Source: an uncultured Methanomicrobiales archaeon
Lineage (GTDB): Archaea; Halobacteriota; Methanomicrobia; Methanomicrobiales; Methanospirillaceae
Reading direction: 5' to 3'
NCBI GenBank assembly: GCA_949320185.1
Contig: CASGHK010000047.1
Coordinates: forward strand, 1-64,000
Length of the DNA: 64,000 nucleotides
Shown here: in pieces, positions 47,037 through 58,654 of the stretch
How positions within the stretch are numbered: position 1 is the stretch's first letter
How the letters are laid out: each line of letters opens with the position of its first letter
The notes under the pieces: generated by a model
Told to the model about the DNA's origin: nothing
The model's database searches: none
What the model saw: only the letters and a program-made list of their open reading frames with translations
Program-made: the position numbers and the translations under genes

Positions 47037-48239
47037 GTGGCCCTCGACACGGGGACGACGGCATGGTTGCTCGTCTCGACCGCGCTCGTGATCCTGATGA
47101 CACCCGGGGTCGGGCTCTTTTATGGCGGGATGGTGAGGAAGAAGAACTTCATCTCGATGATCGCGCTCTCGCTCGTCGCGCTCTCGCTCGTGAGCCTCCA
47201 GTGGGTCCTTATCGGCTACACGCTCGTCTTCGGCCACGATATCGGCGGTCTGATCGGAGGGCTCGAGCATCTCGGGCTCGCGGGGGTCGGCCTCGACCCG
47301 GGGGACGGGACCTATCCGCCGATCCTCTTTGCCGCGTTCCACCTTGCCTTCGCCGCGGTGACGCTCGCCGTCATCACCTCCGCCGTCGCTGAACGGATCA
47401 AGCTCAGTTCGTTTCTCGTGCTCGGGTTGCTCTGGACCACGCTCGTCTACGATCCCCTCGCTCACTGGGCGTGGGGAGGGGGCTGGGCCCAGTCCCTCGG
47501 GCTCCTGGACTTCGCCGGCGGCACCGTGGTCGAGATCAACTCGGGGTTCTCGGCCCTTGCCCTCGCCCTCGTGATCGGGAAGAGGGTCGGGTTCGGGCAG
47601 CACTCGATGGAGCCGCACAACATCCCGATGGCCCTTCTCGGCGGCGGGCTCCTCTGGTTCGGCTGGTTCGGGTTCAACGCCGGGTCCGCCCTCGCCGCGG
47701 ATGGCATAGCGGCGAACGCCTTCCTGGTCACCAACACCGCCGCTGCTGCCGGCGCGATGGCATGGCTCCTCGTCTCCTGGCTCTATGGCCGCCCCGCATC
47801 CCTTGGCATGATCACGGGCGGGGTGGCAGGACTCGTTGCGATTACACCCGCTGCTGGTTTCGTTACGGTCCCCGCCTCGATCCTGATTGGCGGGGTCGCG
47901 GGCATCCTCTGCTACGGCGCGATGGTCTGGAGGCTCCGCCGGCAGTATGACGAGTCGCTTGACGCCTTCGCGGTCCACGGAGTGGGTGGGCTCTGGGGCA
48001 CGGTGATGACCGGGATCCTCGCTGCCACCGCGGTCAACCAGTTTCCCGGCCTCCTGGAGGGGGGCATCCACCAATGCCTGGTGAATATGAGTGCAGCCCT
48101 CGTCGCCGTCGTCTATGCGTTCGGTGTCACCTACCTGATCGCGCTCGCGGTCGACCGGTTGATGGGCCTCCGGGTCACCGAGGAGGAGGAGTACGTCGGC
48201 CTTGATATCTCGCAGCACGGCGAGCGGATCTCGTACTAG
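47037..48239 (+). CDS. amt: Ammonium transporter (Amt)
   Basis: [59 protein letters not shown] start. Confidence 0.95.
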   Translation: MALDTGTTAWLLVSTALVILMTPGVGLFYGGMVRKKNFISMIALSLVALSLVSLQWVLIGYTLVFGHDIGGLIGGLEHLGLAGVGLDPGDGTYPPILFAAFHLAFAAVTLAVITSAVAERIKLSSFLVLGLLWTTLVYDPLAHWAWGGGWAQSLGLLDFAGGTVVEINSGFSALALALVIGKRVGFGQHSMEPHNIPMALLGGGLLWFGWFGFNAGSALAADGIAANAFLVTNTAAAAGAMAWLLVSWLYGRPASLGMITGGVAGLVAITPAAGFVTVPASILIGGVAGILCYGAMVWRLRRQYDESLDAFAVHGVGGLWGTVMTGILAATAVNQFPGLLEGGIHQCLVNMSAALVAVVYAFGVTYLIALAVDRLMGLRVTEEEEYVGLDISQHGERISY

Positions 48240-48276
48240 CAATCTTTTTCTCGTGCCGCCCCCTGATCTGACAGGA

Positions 48277-48486
48277 ATGTCTTTCGAACGCGTATTCGCC
48301 CTTATCACCCTCATGGCCGTCGTGGTGGGTGCCGCCCTTGGTGCCGGCTGCCTCGGTGAGTCCGCCCCCGATTCGGGCGGCAGTGTGACCGGGTCTCCGA
48401 CGTCCGGCGCCGGTGAGACGCTGGGAGGCACGACCGCCCCTACCAGCGCGACGACGATCCCGATCCCGATCCCGGTCGGGAGCTGA
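48277..48486 (+). CDS. Small putative lipoprotein
   Basis: Signal sequence with lipobox-like ALGAGC, Ser/Thr/Gly-rich remainder. Confidence 0.5.
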   Translation: MSFERVFALITLMAVVVGAALGAGCLGESAPDSGGSVTGSPTSGAGETLGGTTAPTSATTIPIPIPVGS

Positions 48487-48490
48487 TCCC

Positions 48491-48943
48491 ATGGTCAGAC
48501 GCAGGCGGACGAGGGTACCACGTGCCGTCCTGCTCGGGCTCCTCGGCGCTCTCCTGCTCGGCGCTGGTTGTTTTACCCCTATTTTGGCGTTCCCCGGAGG
48601 GGGGTATGCAACCCTTCTCGGGGGGAGCTCGGTCCCGGCCCGGATGATTCTCGTCGGGGCCATCGCCTCCATTGTGCTCGTCCTCCTCGCCCGGAGGCGG
48701 GCCCTCCTGATCACTGGCTCGTTCTCGGGTTTGATGGTCCTCCTCGAGTTCTTTTCCCGGCGGGACGCGCTCCTTCCCCTGCCCACGAGCGGCTCGCCGG
48801 TGGAGACCGTCCTCGCCTCGTTCTCCAGCGAGTGGGGGTGGGGCCTCCTCGTCCTCGGTACGGTGTTCCTTCTCATCGCCGGAGCCCTCCCTGCACGCTC
48901 ACGGCGCGTGCCTCCTTCCGAGAAGGCCAATCGACGGCGCTGA
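48491..48943 (+). CDS. Integral membrane protein, about four TM segments
   Basis: Hydrophobic segments; ATG 5 nt after the preceding ORF. Confidence 0.6.
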   Translation: MVRRRRTRVPRAVLLGLLGALLLGAGCFTPILAFPGGGYATLLGGSSVPARMILVGAIASIVLVLLARRRALLITGSFSGLMVLLEFFSRRDALLPLPTSGSPVETVLASFSSEWGWGLLVLGTVFLLIAGALPARSRRVPPSEKANRRR

Positions 48944-48995
48944 CCCCGTATTCTCTTGTCCGAATATGTTTCGGATACAAAAGTATTATCACTGT

Positions 48996-49156
48996 AATGA
49001 TTAATCATTGCAAAACTTGGAGGCGTCTGGAATTCGTCGCGAAGAGTGCCGCGGCCCATGAGGTGGCGACCACCGGGCCCACGAGATGGAGACGAAGGCA
49101 GGGCCTTGAGGCTCCAGGACCGACCTTGAGAGCACCCGCCCCGTGATACGGGCGGG
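48996..49156 (+). promoter_or_regulatory. Structured acs promoter/leader region
   Basis: Palindrome aatgattaatcatt 48996-49009; hairpins at 49053-49079 and 49135-49156. Confidence 0.5.
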
Positions 49157-49182
49157 ACGAGTGCGATAGATGAGAGAGACCC

Positions 49183-51081
49183 ATGGAAGAGGATTTCGAT
49201 GTCCGGCTGGCCGAGGAAGTCAAGTACTACCGGCCGGCACCCGAGTACCGTGAGAAGGCCTGGACCAGCGACTACGAAGCGGCCTATGCCGGGTTCATCG
49301 AGGACCCGGAGGGGTTCTGGGAGGCGGAGGCCCGAGAACTCGAGTGGTTCCGGGAGTGGGACGAGGTCCTGCGCTGGGACTACCCATATGCGCAGTGGTT
49401 CGTCGGTGCCCGCCTCAACATCACCCACAACTGCCTGGACAGGCACATCACCGACCACCGGCGCAACAAGGTGGCCCTGATCTGGCGTGGGGACGAGGGC
49501 GAGGAGCGGATCTACACCTACTACAAGCTCTGGCGCGAGGTGAACCGTTTCGCAAACGGCCTCCGCTCCCTGGGAGTGAATAAGGGTGACCGGGTCTGTA
49601 TTTACATGCCCGTGGTCCCCGAGCAGACGATCGCGATGCTCGCCTGCGCCCGGATCGGCGCCATCCACTCGGTCGTCTTCGGCGGGTTCGGGGCGCAGGC
49701 GGTCGCCACGCGCCTCAACGACGCCCAGGCGCGAGTTGTCATCACCGCCGACGTCGGGATGCGGCGGGGGAAACGGATCCCGCTGATCACGATTGTCCAG
49801 GAGGCCGTGATCGACGCCCCCTCGGTCGAGCGGATCGTGGTCCTGCGGCGGCAGCTCGACCACCCGGTCCCCATCCACGAGGAACGGGAGGTCGACTTCT
49901 ATGAACTGATGGAGGGCCAGTCCTTCGAGTGTGAACCCGAGGTGATGGACGCGGAAGACCCGTTCTTCATCCTCTACACCTCTGGATCGACCGGCGCTCC
50001 CAAGGGGATCGTCCACACCTGCGGCGGGTACATGGTAGGGGCGCACTACACCACGCGGCATGTCTTCGACTTCAAGGACAACGACGTCTACTGGTGCACG
50101 GCCGATCCCGGGTGGATTACGGGCCACTCCTACGTCGTCTACGGCCCGTTGATGGTCGGCGGCACGGTCGTGATCGCCGAGACGACCCCCGACTACCCCG
50201 ATCCAGGGTCGTTCTGGGAGATCGTCGAGGACCTGGGCGTCACCATCTTCTACACGGCTCCGACCGCGATCCGGATGTTCATGAAGGTCGGGGAGGAGTG
50301 GCCCAACAAGTACGACCTCCGGTCGCTCAGGGTGCTCGGTTCGGTCGGCGAGCCGCTCAATCCAGAGGCCTTCGAGTGGTTCTACCGGGTGATCGGCAAG
50401 CAGCGCTGCCCGGTCGTCGACACCTGGTGGCAGACCGAGACGGGGATGCAGATGATCACGACCATGGTCGGCGAGCCGATGCGCCCCGGGTTCGCCGGCC
50501 GGTCGATCCCCGGCGTCGTCGCCGATGTGGTGAACCGCAACGGGGAGCCGGTCCCTGCGGGAACGGGTGGGTTCCTGGTGATCCGGAAGCCCTGGCCCGC
50601 GATGCTCCGGACCGTCTACAACAACGACCAGCGGTACCGACAGTACTGGGAGACGATCCCGGGCTGCTACATCGCCGGCGACCTGGCCGTGAAGGGGCGA
50701 GACGGCTACATCATGGTGATCGGCCGAGCCGACGACGTGATCATCATCTCGGGCCACAACATCGGCACCGCCGAGGTCGAGTCCGCGCTCGTCTCGCACC
50801 ACGCGGTGGCAGAGGCGGCCGTGATCGGGAAGCCGGACCCGATGAAGGGGAACGCGATCAAGGCGTTCGTGATCCTGAAACTGGGCCAGACTCCCTCGGA
50901 CCGGCTCGAGAAGGACCTGGTCTACCAGGTCAGGATGATGCTCGGCCCGTTCGCGGTGCCGTCCGAGATCGAGTTCGTGGACGCCCTCCCAAAGACCCGG
51001 TCCGGAAAGATCATGCGCCGGGTCCTCAAGGCCCGCGAGCTCGGGGTCGACCCGGGCGACCTCTCTACCCTGGAGGAGTAG
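49183..51081 (+). CDS. acs: Acetyl-CoA synthetase, AMP-forming
   Basis: YTSGSTGAPKGIVHTCGGY, WWQTETGMQMITTM, KTRSGKIMRRVLKA. Confidence 0.95.
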   Translation: MEEDFDVRLAEEVKYYRPAPEYREKAWTSDYEAAYAGFIEDPEGFWEAEARELEWFREWDEVLRWDYPYAQWFVGARLNITHNCLDRHITDHRRNKVALIWRGDEGEERIYTYYKLWREVNRFANGLRSLGVNKGDRVCIYMPVVPEQTIAMLACARIGAIHSVVFGGFGAQAVATRLNDAQARVVITADVGMRRGKRIPLITIVQEAVIDAPSVERIVVLRRQLDHPVPIHEEREVDFYELMEGQSFECEPEVMDAEDPFFILYTSGSTGAPKGIVHTCGGYMVGAHYTTRHVFDFKDNDVYWCTADPGWITGHSYVVYGPLMVGGTVVIAETTPDYPDPGSFWEIVEDLGVTIFYTAPTAIRMFMKVGEEWPNKYDLRSLRVLGSVGEPLNPEAFEWFYRVIGKQRCPVVDTWWQTETGMQMITTMVGEPMRPGFAGRSIPGVVADVVNRNGEPVPAGTGGFLVIRKPWPAMLRTVYNNDQRYRQYWETIPGCYIAGDLAVKGRDGYIMVIGRADDVIIISGHNIGTAEVESALVSHHAVAEAAVIGKPDPMKGNAIKAFVILKLGQTPSDRLEKDLVYQVRMMLGPFAVPSEIEFVDALPKTRSGKIMRRVLKARELGVDPGDLSTLEE

Positions 51082-51085
51082 GCGG

Positions 51086-52327
51086 ATGGCGGACCCCTCC
51101 CCCACCCTCTTCGGCATGCCGGCCGAACGTGGTCGCTGGGTCTTCGTCCTGCTCGGGCTCGTCATCAACCTCGCTATCGGGTCCATCTACGCCTGGTCAG
51201 TCTTTCGCAAGCCGCTCGAGGCGACATTCGGCGTCGGGGCGACAGAGAGCCTCTTCCCGTTCGTCGTCTTCCTCGCGGTCTTCGCCCTCGGGATGCCCCT
51301 CGTCGGCAGCCTCCTCGACCGGTACGGCCCCCGTCTTCTCGCGGTCGGCGGAGGGTTGATCGTCGGGGCGGGCTGGCTGCTCGGATCGCAGTCCACCTCG
51401 ATGACCATGCTGACCCTTGCATACGGCCTGATCGGCGGGGCCGGGGTCGGGATTGTCTACAACTGCCCGATCGCGGTCGCCGCCCGCTGGTTCCCCGACC
51501 GCCGGGGGCTCGCCGTGGGATTGGCCGTCCTGGGATTCGGCCTCTCCCCGCTCGTCTCTGCCCCGCTCGCGAACGCGCTTATCGCATCGATCGGACCGCT
51601 CACGACGATGGCCTGGGTGGGAGCGGCGGCCCTGGTTGTGATCGTCCTCGCCGGCCTCCCCCTCCGGTTCCCACCCGCCGGCTGGGCACCCGCCGGCTGG
51701 ACCCCGACGGCAGCTCAGGTCTGCACCCGGGACCTGACACGGTCCGAGATGGTCCGGACCGGTGCGTTCTGGGGCCTCTGGCTCTGTTTCTTCATCGGCA
51801 CGGTCGCCGGCCTGATGGCGATCGGGATCGCCTCGCCGGTCGGCCAGGAGGTCTTCCTCCTCCCGGCGGCGACGGCGGCAGCGCTGGTGGGGGTCTTCGC
51901 GGTCTTCAACGGGATTGGCCGCCCCCTCTTCGGGGCGCTCGTCGACCGTATCGGGACGCGGACGACCGCGGTCGCGAACCTCGCCCTGATCGCGGCAGCG
52001 GCCCTCCTCCTCTGGGCCGGCTCCACGGGCGGGGGGACAACTGTCTACGTGATCGGTTTCGCCGCCCTCTGGCTCTGCCTCGGCGGCTGGCTCGCGATCG
52101 CGCCGGCCTGCACCGCCGCGTACTGCGGTACCCGGTATTACGGCCCGAACTACGGGCTCGTCTTCACTGCCTATGGGGTCGGCGCGATCGTCGGAAACCT
52201 GCTCGCCGGGACGCTCCGCGATCTGGTCGGGTCGTACACCGCGGTCTTCCTCCCGGTGGCGGGGCTCGCGCTACTCGGCGTCGGGATCGCGGCGCTGCTC
52301 CTTCGGCCTCCGGTCGGCACGGCCTGA
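51086..52327 (+). CDS. OFA family MFS transporter
   Basis: 12-TM profile; LVINLAIGSIYAWSVFRKPLEATFG, GAGVGIVYNCPIAVAARWFPDRRGLAVGLAVLGFGLS. Confidence 0.88.
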   Translation: MADPSPTLFGMPAERGRWVFVLLGLVINLAIGSIYAWSVFRKPLEATFGVGATESLFPFVVFLAVFALGMPLVGSLLDRYGPRLLAVGGGLIVGAGWLLGSQSTSMTMLTLAYGLIGGAGVGIVYNCPIAVAARWFPDRRGLAVGLAVLGFGLSPLVSAPLANALIASIGPLTTMAWVGAAALVVIVLAGLPLRFPPAGWAPAGWTPTAAQVCTRDLTRSEMVRTGAFWGLWLCFFIGTVAGLMAIGIASPVGQEVFLLPAATAAALVGVFAVFNGIGRPLFGALVDRIGTRTTAVANLALIAAAALLLWAGSTGGGTTVYVIGFAALWLCLGGWLAIAPACTAAYCGTRYYGPNYGLVFTAYGVGAIVGNLLAGTLRDLVGSYTAVFLPVAGLALLGVGIAALLLRPPVGTA

Positions 52328-52402
52328 GAACCAATTTTTTCCCCTGTTCGGGAGGATGGACAGGTTAAACGATGGGTGTTAATGGTTAATTTTAATATCG
52401 AT

Positions 52403-52416
52403 GGAATACAACTTCC
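52403..52416 (+). promoter_or_regulatory. NrpR-type operator upstream of amt copy 2
   Basis: Perfect GGAA-TACAAC-TTCC following TATA-like ttttaatat. Confidence 0.75.
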
Positions 52417-52464
52417 TTCCTAGTGGGTGGCGGAGAATGCCACCCCCAGTGAGGTTGACAGAGA

Positions 52465-54391
<1,927 letters not shown>

Positions 54392-54498
54392 CCGGACCCA
54401 CCCCACCCTCCAACTCTCCTTCCCCTCTTCTCTTCGTACACCACCGTCGGCCCGCTCGAACCGAGCGTTCAAGTCCCGTCCGGTTCAACCATCTTCGC

Positions 54499-55275
54499 AT
54501 GCGGGTCACGGCCCTCTCCTCGGGCTCAAAGGGCAACTCGGTCCTGGTCGAGGGCGCAAGTGGTAGCCTCATTGTCGACGCCGGGCTCTCCGCCCGAGAC
54601 CTCCTCCAGCGGGTCATCGCTGCCGGCGCCGATCCCGGCGCGATCCAGGCAGTCCTCGTGACCCACGAGCACACGGACCACGTCCGCGGGCTGGACGCAT
54701 TCGCGAAGCGTCTCGACCTCCCGGTCTACGGGACCCCCGGCACCGTCACCGAGTTCCTGCTCCACCGGAAGTCCACGCGGCGACCGGTAGAGACTCATGC
54801 TGTCCGGACCTGTGAGCGGTTCACAGTCGGCGAGTTCACCATCGAGCCACTGCCCCTCTCGCACGACGCCCGCGAGCCCTGCGGGTATGCGATCGAGGCG
54901 GGCGGGGCCCGTCTCGGGTACTGCACGGACACGGGCGTCGTCCCGGACCAAGTCCGCCAGCGCCTTTCCTGCTGTGACGCGCTCGTGCTGGAGGCGAACC
55001 ACTGCCCGAGGATGCTTGAGGAGGGGCCCTACCCGGCGATGCTGAAGCGCCGGATCCGCTCGCGGCGCGGCCACCTCTCGAACGAGCAGACGGCCGATCT
55101 TCTTCGCTCGTTCTCCGGAGACCTCGCCGCCGTGATGCTCGCCCACCTCTCGGAGACCAACAATACCCCCGAGCGGGCCCGTTCAACGGTCGAGCAGGCG
55201 TTCGGCCTCTTCTCCTCCGACCTCCAGCTCTCGATCGCGCTCCAGCAGACGATCTCCGCCCCGATGGTGATATAG
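54499..55275 (+). CDS. MBL-fold metallo-hydrolase (YycJ/WalJ-like)
   Basis: SSGSKGNSVLVEGASGSLIVDAGLSARDLLQR, VTHEHTDHVRGL, HLSETNNTPE. Confidence 0.88.
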   Translation: MRVTALSSGSKGNSVLVEGASGSLIVDAGLSARDLLQRVIAAGADPGAIQAVLVTHEHTDHVRGLDAFAKRLDLPVYGTPGTVTEFLLHRKSTRRPVETHAVRTCERFTVGEFTIEPLPLSHDAREPCGYAIEAGGARLGYCTDTGVVPDQVRQRLSCCDALVLEANHCPRMLEEGPYPAMLKRRIRSRRGHLSNEQTADLLRSFSGDLAAVMLAHLSETNNTPERARSTVEQAFGLFSSDLQLSIALQQTISAPMVI

Positions 55276-56949
55276 GTGGAGTTCGCCGAGTTCGCCCTCG
55301 TCTGCGAGCGGCTCGAAGCGCTCGCGGGCCGGCTCGAGATGCGCGACCTGGTCGCCTCGCTCCTCCCCGGGCTCGGAGAGGCGGAGCTCCCGGTCTTCAT
55401 TCGGTTCGTCCAGGGCCGGGTCTTTCCGGACTGGTCCTCCGAGAAGCTGGGGATCGGTCCGAACCTCCTCTACGAGGCGGTCGCCTACGTCGCGGGCCGG
55501 AAGCGAGCCGACGTCGTCCGGCTTGTGAACGAGACCGGCGACGCGGGGCTCGCGGTCGAGCGTCTGCTCGAGCGGCGGCAGCAGTCCTCGTTCTTCTCCG
55601 ACTCCATGTCGCTCGCCGAGGTCCACGCCCTCCTGGTCCGCGTCGCGTCGAGCGCCGGCCCCCAGTCCCAGCAGGCGAAGATGCGTCTCCTCCGGCAGGG
55701 CTTCGGGGCGATGACTCCGCTTGAGGCCCGTTACTTCGCCCGGCTCGTCCTCGCCGAGCTCAGGATCGGCATCGGCGAGGGGACGGTCCGCGACGCGATC
55801 GCGGTCGCTTTTGGAGTCGACCCGGCCCTAGTCGAGCACGCCCAGCAGGCGAAGAACGACCTGGGCGAGGTCGCTCTCCTCGCTCGCGAGGGGCCCGCCT
55901 CGCTCGAGGCGGTCTCGATCGTCCCGTTCCGGCCGGTCCGCCTGATGCTCGCTCAGCAGGGGACGATCGCGCAGCAGCTCGCGGACTTTGGCCCGGTCGC
56001 CGTGGAGTACAAGTACGACGGCTCGCGGATCCAGTTCCACCGGCTCGGAAAGGTCGGTCGGTGCTGGTCGCGCCGGCTCGAGGAGGTGACCCATGCCCTC
56101 CCCGAGGTGGTCGAGTCCCTCCTCGCGGCGACCCACGGCGACGTCATCCTGGATGCCGAGGTGGTCGCCGTCGGCCCCGACGGGCGCCCACTCCCGTTCC
56201 AGACCGTGCTCCGCCGGTTCCGCCGAAAGCACGGCGTCGCCGAGGCCCGCGAGGCGATCACGCTCGTCCCTCGCGTCTTCGATTGCCTCTGGGCCGACGG
56301 TGAGACCCTGCTGGACCGCCCGCTCGCCGAGCGGCGGGCCCGGCTCGAGGCCCTCCTTATCGACCACCTCGCGCCCCAGCAGGTGCTCGGCGACGTGGAG
56401 AGTGTCCAGGCTGTTTACGAACAGGCCCTCACCGACGGGCACGAGGGGGTTATGTTGAAGCTCCCCGGTTCGCCGTACACCCCGGGGGCGCGGGGCCGTG
56501 CCTGGATCAAGATCAAACCCGAGGCCGAGACCCTCGACCTCGCCGTCATCGGCGCGGGGTGGGGCGAGGGCCGGCGGGCCGGCGCCTTCGGTACGTACGA
56601 GCTCGCGGTTCAGGATAGAGGTCGCCTTCTCCCCGTAGGAAGGGTCGCAACGGGCATGACTGATGAGGACCTCGCTTCACTCCATGCCCTGGTCCAGGAC
56701 CTCGTGATCGCCGAGTCGGGCGCCTCGGTCACTCTCGAGCCCGGGGTGGTCTTCGAGGTCGGATACTCCGAGATCCAGGCGAGCCCCACCTATGCGAGCG
56801 GGTACGCCCTCCGCTTCCCGCGCTTCGTCCGGGTCCGTGAGGACAAGGGGGTCGATGAGGTGGAGACCCTCGAGAGCCTCGAGGAGCGGTACCTGGCGCA
56901 GACCACTCGAACCGGCGCGGACGCACACAGAGACGACCCCACATCCTGA
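55276..56949 (+). CDS. lig: Archaeal ATP-dependent DNA ligase
   Basis: EYKYDGSRIQFHRLG, ILDAEVVAVGPDGRPLPFQTVLRR, EGVMLKLPGSPYTPGARGRAWIKIKPE; GTG start. Confidence 0.95.
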   Translation: MEFAEFALVCERLEALAGRLEMRDLVASLLPGLGEAELPVFIRFVQGRVFPDWSSEKLGIGPNLLYEAVAYVAGRKRADVVRLVNETGDAGLAVERLLERRQQSSFFSDSMSLAEVHALLVRVASSAGPQSQQAKMRLLRQGFGAMTPLEARYFARLVLAELRIGIGEGTVRDAIAVAFGVDPALVEHAQQAKNDLGEVALLAREGPASLEAVSIVPFRPVRLMLAQQGTIAQQLADFGPVAVEYKYDGSRIQFHRLGKVGRCWSRRLEEVTHALPEVVESLLAATHGDVILDAEVVAVGPDGRPLPFQTVLRRFRRKHGVAEAREAITLVPRVFDCLWADGETLLDRPLAERRARLEALLIDHLAPQQVLGDVESVQAVYEQALTDGHEGVMLKLPGSPYTPGARGRAWIKIKPEAETLDLAVIGAGWGEGRRAGAFGTYELAVQDRGRLLPVGRVATGMTDEDLASLHALVQDLVIAESGASVTLEPGVVFEVGYSEIQASPTYASGYALRFPRFVRVREDKGVDEVETLESLEERYLAQTTRTGADAHRDDPTS

Positions 56950-57040
56950 TCGCAGGGGAGGGCCGGGCCGGAAGATAGATCCCGGCAGGTCCCCGAACAT
57001 CCCGGAAAGCCTTATTTTCTCGTACACCAACCGGCGCAGC

Positions 57041-58537
57041 ATGCCCCGGACCCCTTGCATCGCCCTCCTCGCCCTCCTCGTCCTGTTGCTCGTCCCGGCG
57101 GCCTCGTCCGAGCCGTCCATTGCTCTCCTCTCCGTACCATCCCCCGGGAGCACCCAGGACTGGGTAGCCGGGATGGTCGAGGACGCGGCCTCCGCCGACT
57201 GGTGCGTCGTCCTCTACGTCCAGGTGGACGGTCGATGGTGGGGTCCAAAGCCGACTTGGATGGAGCCCCTCACCCCAATCCGGTCCGACGGCCTCTGGAA
57301 CGCCACCTTTGCCACGGGCGGCAACGACCTGGCGGCGACCCGATTCGCCGCTTATCTCCTCCCCCGGATCGCCGTCGGGGGTTCCGTCCCGCCGGAGCTG
57401 AACGGGGCGTCAGCCCTTCCGTTCTCACTCGACCAGTACCCGCATGACGAACGAGCGCGGCCGATATCGGCGCATCGGGCGACTCCCAATTTCGCCCGAA
57501 ACAACACCGACCTCGTGGGGCTCTGCGTCGGCCCCTACCTGAACGGCGAACGCCCCGGTGAGACGGTCCTCTCCGCCTCCGTTCTTCGTTCGAGGCTCAC
57601 GGTCGTCGCACCCCGCGCTACCTGGCTCCGGTGCTACGGCGTCGAGGACGGCCTCGAGGAGTTCGGGGCGATCACGCATGCTCTTGGCCGGAGGGCGGCG
57701 GTCGGCGCCTGGCTCTCCATCGACCCCGCGGCGAACCGGCGCTCCCTCCTCGCCCTCGTCGAGTGCGGGCAATCAGGGGGCGCGGATCTATTGATCGTCG
57801 GGAGCGAGTGCCTGCTCCGCGGGGACCTCTCGGAGCGGGATCTGGCCGCCTGCCTCGAGTGGGTCCGTAGAGAGGTCCCGGGGGTCCCGATTGCGACAGC
57901 GGACGGGTACGCGGAGCTCCTGGCCCACCCGGCTGTGGTCGAGGCCTCGGACCTCCTCGTTGTCCACGTCTACCCGTTCTGGGAGGGTGTCGACGTCGCA
58001 GCGGCCCCGGCCCGGACGGTGGCCGCCTGGGAGTCGGTGACGGCCGTGGCCGGAGGGCGGACCGTGGTGATCGGCGAGCTCGGCTGGCCGGACGCCGGCG
58101 GGCCGAATGGCCAGTCGATCCCCTCGAAGGAGAACGCCGTGCGGTACCTCCACGAGACCACGGCGCTCCTCGATGCCCACGGGGTGCCTTACTTCTACTT
58201 TTCGGCGTTCGATGAGGCATGGAAGATCGCGGAGCCCGGCGGGGTGGGGCCCCACTGGGGGATCTGGACCGGGGACCTGGCGCAGAAATCGGGCCGTCTC
58301 CCCCCTCCCGTCTCCCTGCTCCTCGTCTCGGGTGGTTCGGCCCGGCCGCAGGACCGGGACGGGGACGGGCTCGTCGAGGACGTCAACGGCAATGGCCGGG
58401 CCGACTTCGCGGACGTGGTCCTTTTCTTCAACCAGATGGACTGGATCGCAGCGAACGAGCCGATCGCCGCCTTCGACTACAACGGAAACGGCCGGATCGA
58501 CTTCGCGGACGTCGTCCGCCTCTTCGACCGGCTCTAG
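57041..58537 (+). CDS. Secreted GH17-like glycoside hydrolase with C-terminal dockerin-type EF-hand pair
   Basis: Signal peptide; LLVVHVYPFWEGVD and VIGELGWPDAGGPNG; DRDGDGLVEDVNGNGRADFADVVLFFNQM ... FDYNGNGRIDFADVVRLFDRL. Confidence 0.75.
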   Translation: MPRTPCIALLALLVLLLVPAASSEPSIALLSVPSPGSTQDWVAGMVEDAASADWCVVLYVQVDGRWWGPKPTWMEPLTPIRSDGLWNATFATGGNDLAATRFAAYLLPRIAVGGSVPPELNGASALPFSLDQYPHDERARPISAHRATPNFARNNTDLVGLCVGPYLNGERPGETVLSASVLRSRLTVVAPRATWLRCYGVEDGLEEFGAITHALGRRAAVGAWLSIDPAANRRSLLALVECGQSGGADLLIVGSECLLRGDLSERDLAACLEWVRREVPGVPIATADGYAELLAHPAVVEASDLLVVHVYPFWEGVDVAAAPARTVAAWESVTAVAGGRTVVIGELGWPDAGGPNGQSIPSKENAVRYLHETTALLDAHGVPYFYFSAFDEAWKIAEPGGVGPHWGIWTGDLAQKSGRLPPPVSLLLVSGGSARPQDRDGDGLVEDVNGNGRADFADVVLFFNQMDWIAANEPIAAFDYNGNGRIDFADVVRLFDRL

Positions 58538-58654
58538 TCCCCATCGATCGGCGGGGGACAAAGAGGCGTATCTACTCCTCCCCCCTCCGGGCCAGGCGGG
58601 CCTTCGGCCGTTGCAGACCGCCACGGTCAAGAGACCGCAGGTCGATCCTGTACC

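Noticed and set aside
46911-48431. 506-aa minus-strand ORF opposite amt copy 1
   Set aside because: Antisense to a clear Amt; same compositional artefact.
48175-51186. 1003-aa minus-strand ORF opposite acs
   Set aside because: Antisense to a clear acs gene; the product is low-complexity Arg/Asp/Val-rich sequence typical of spurious antisense ORFs in GC-rich DNA.
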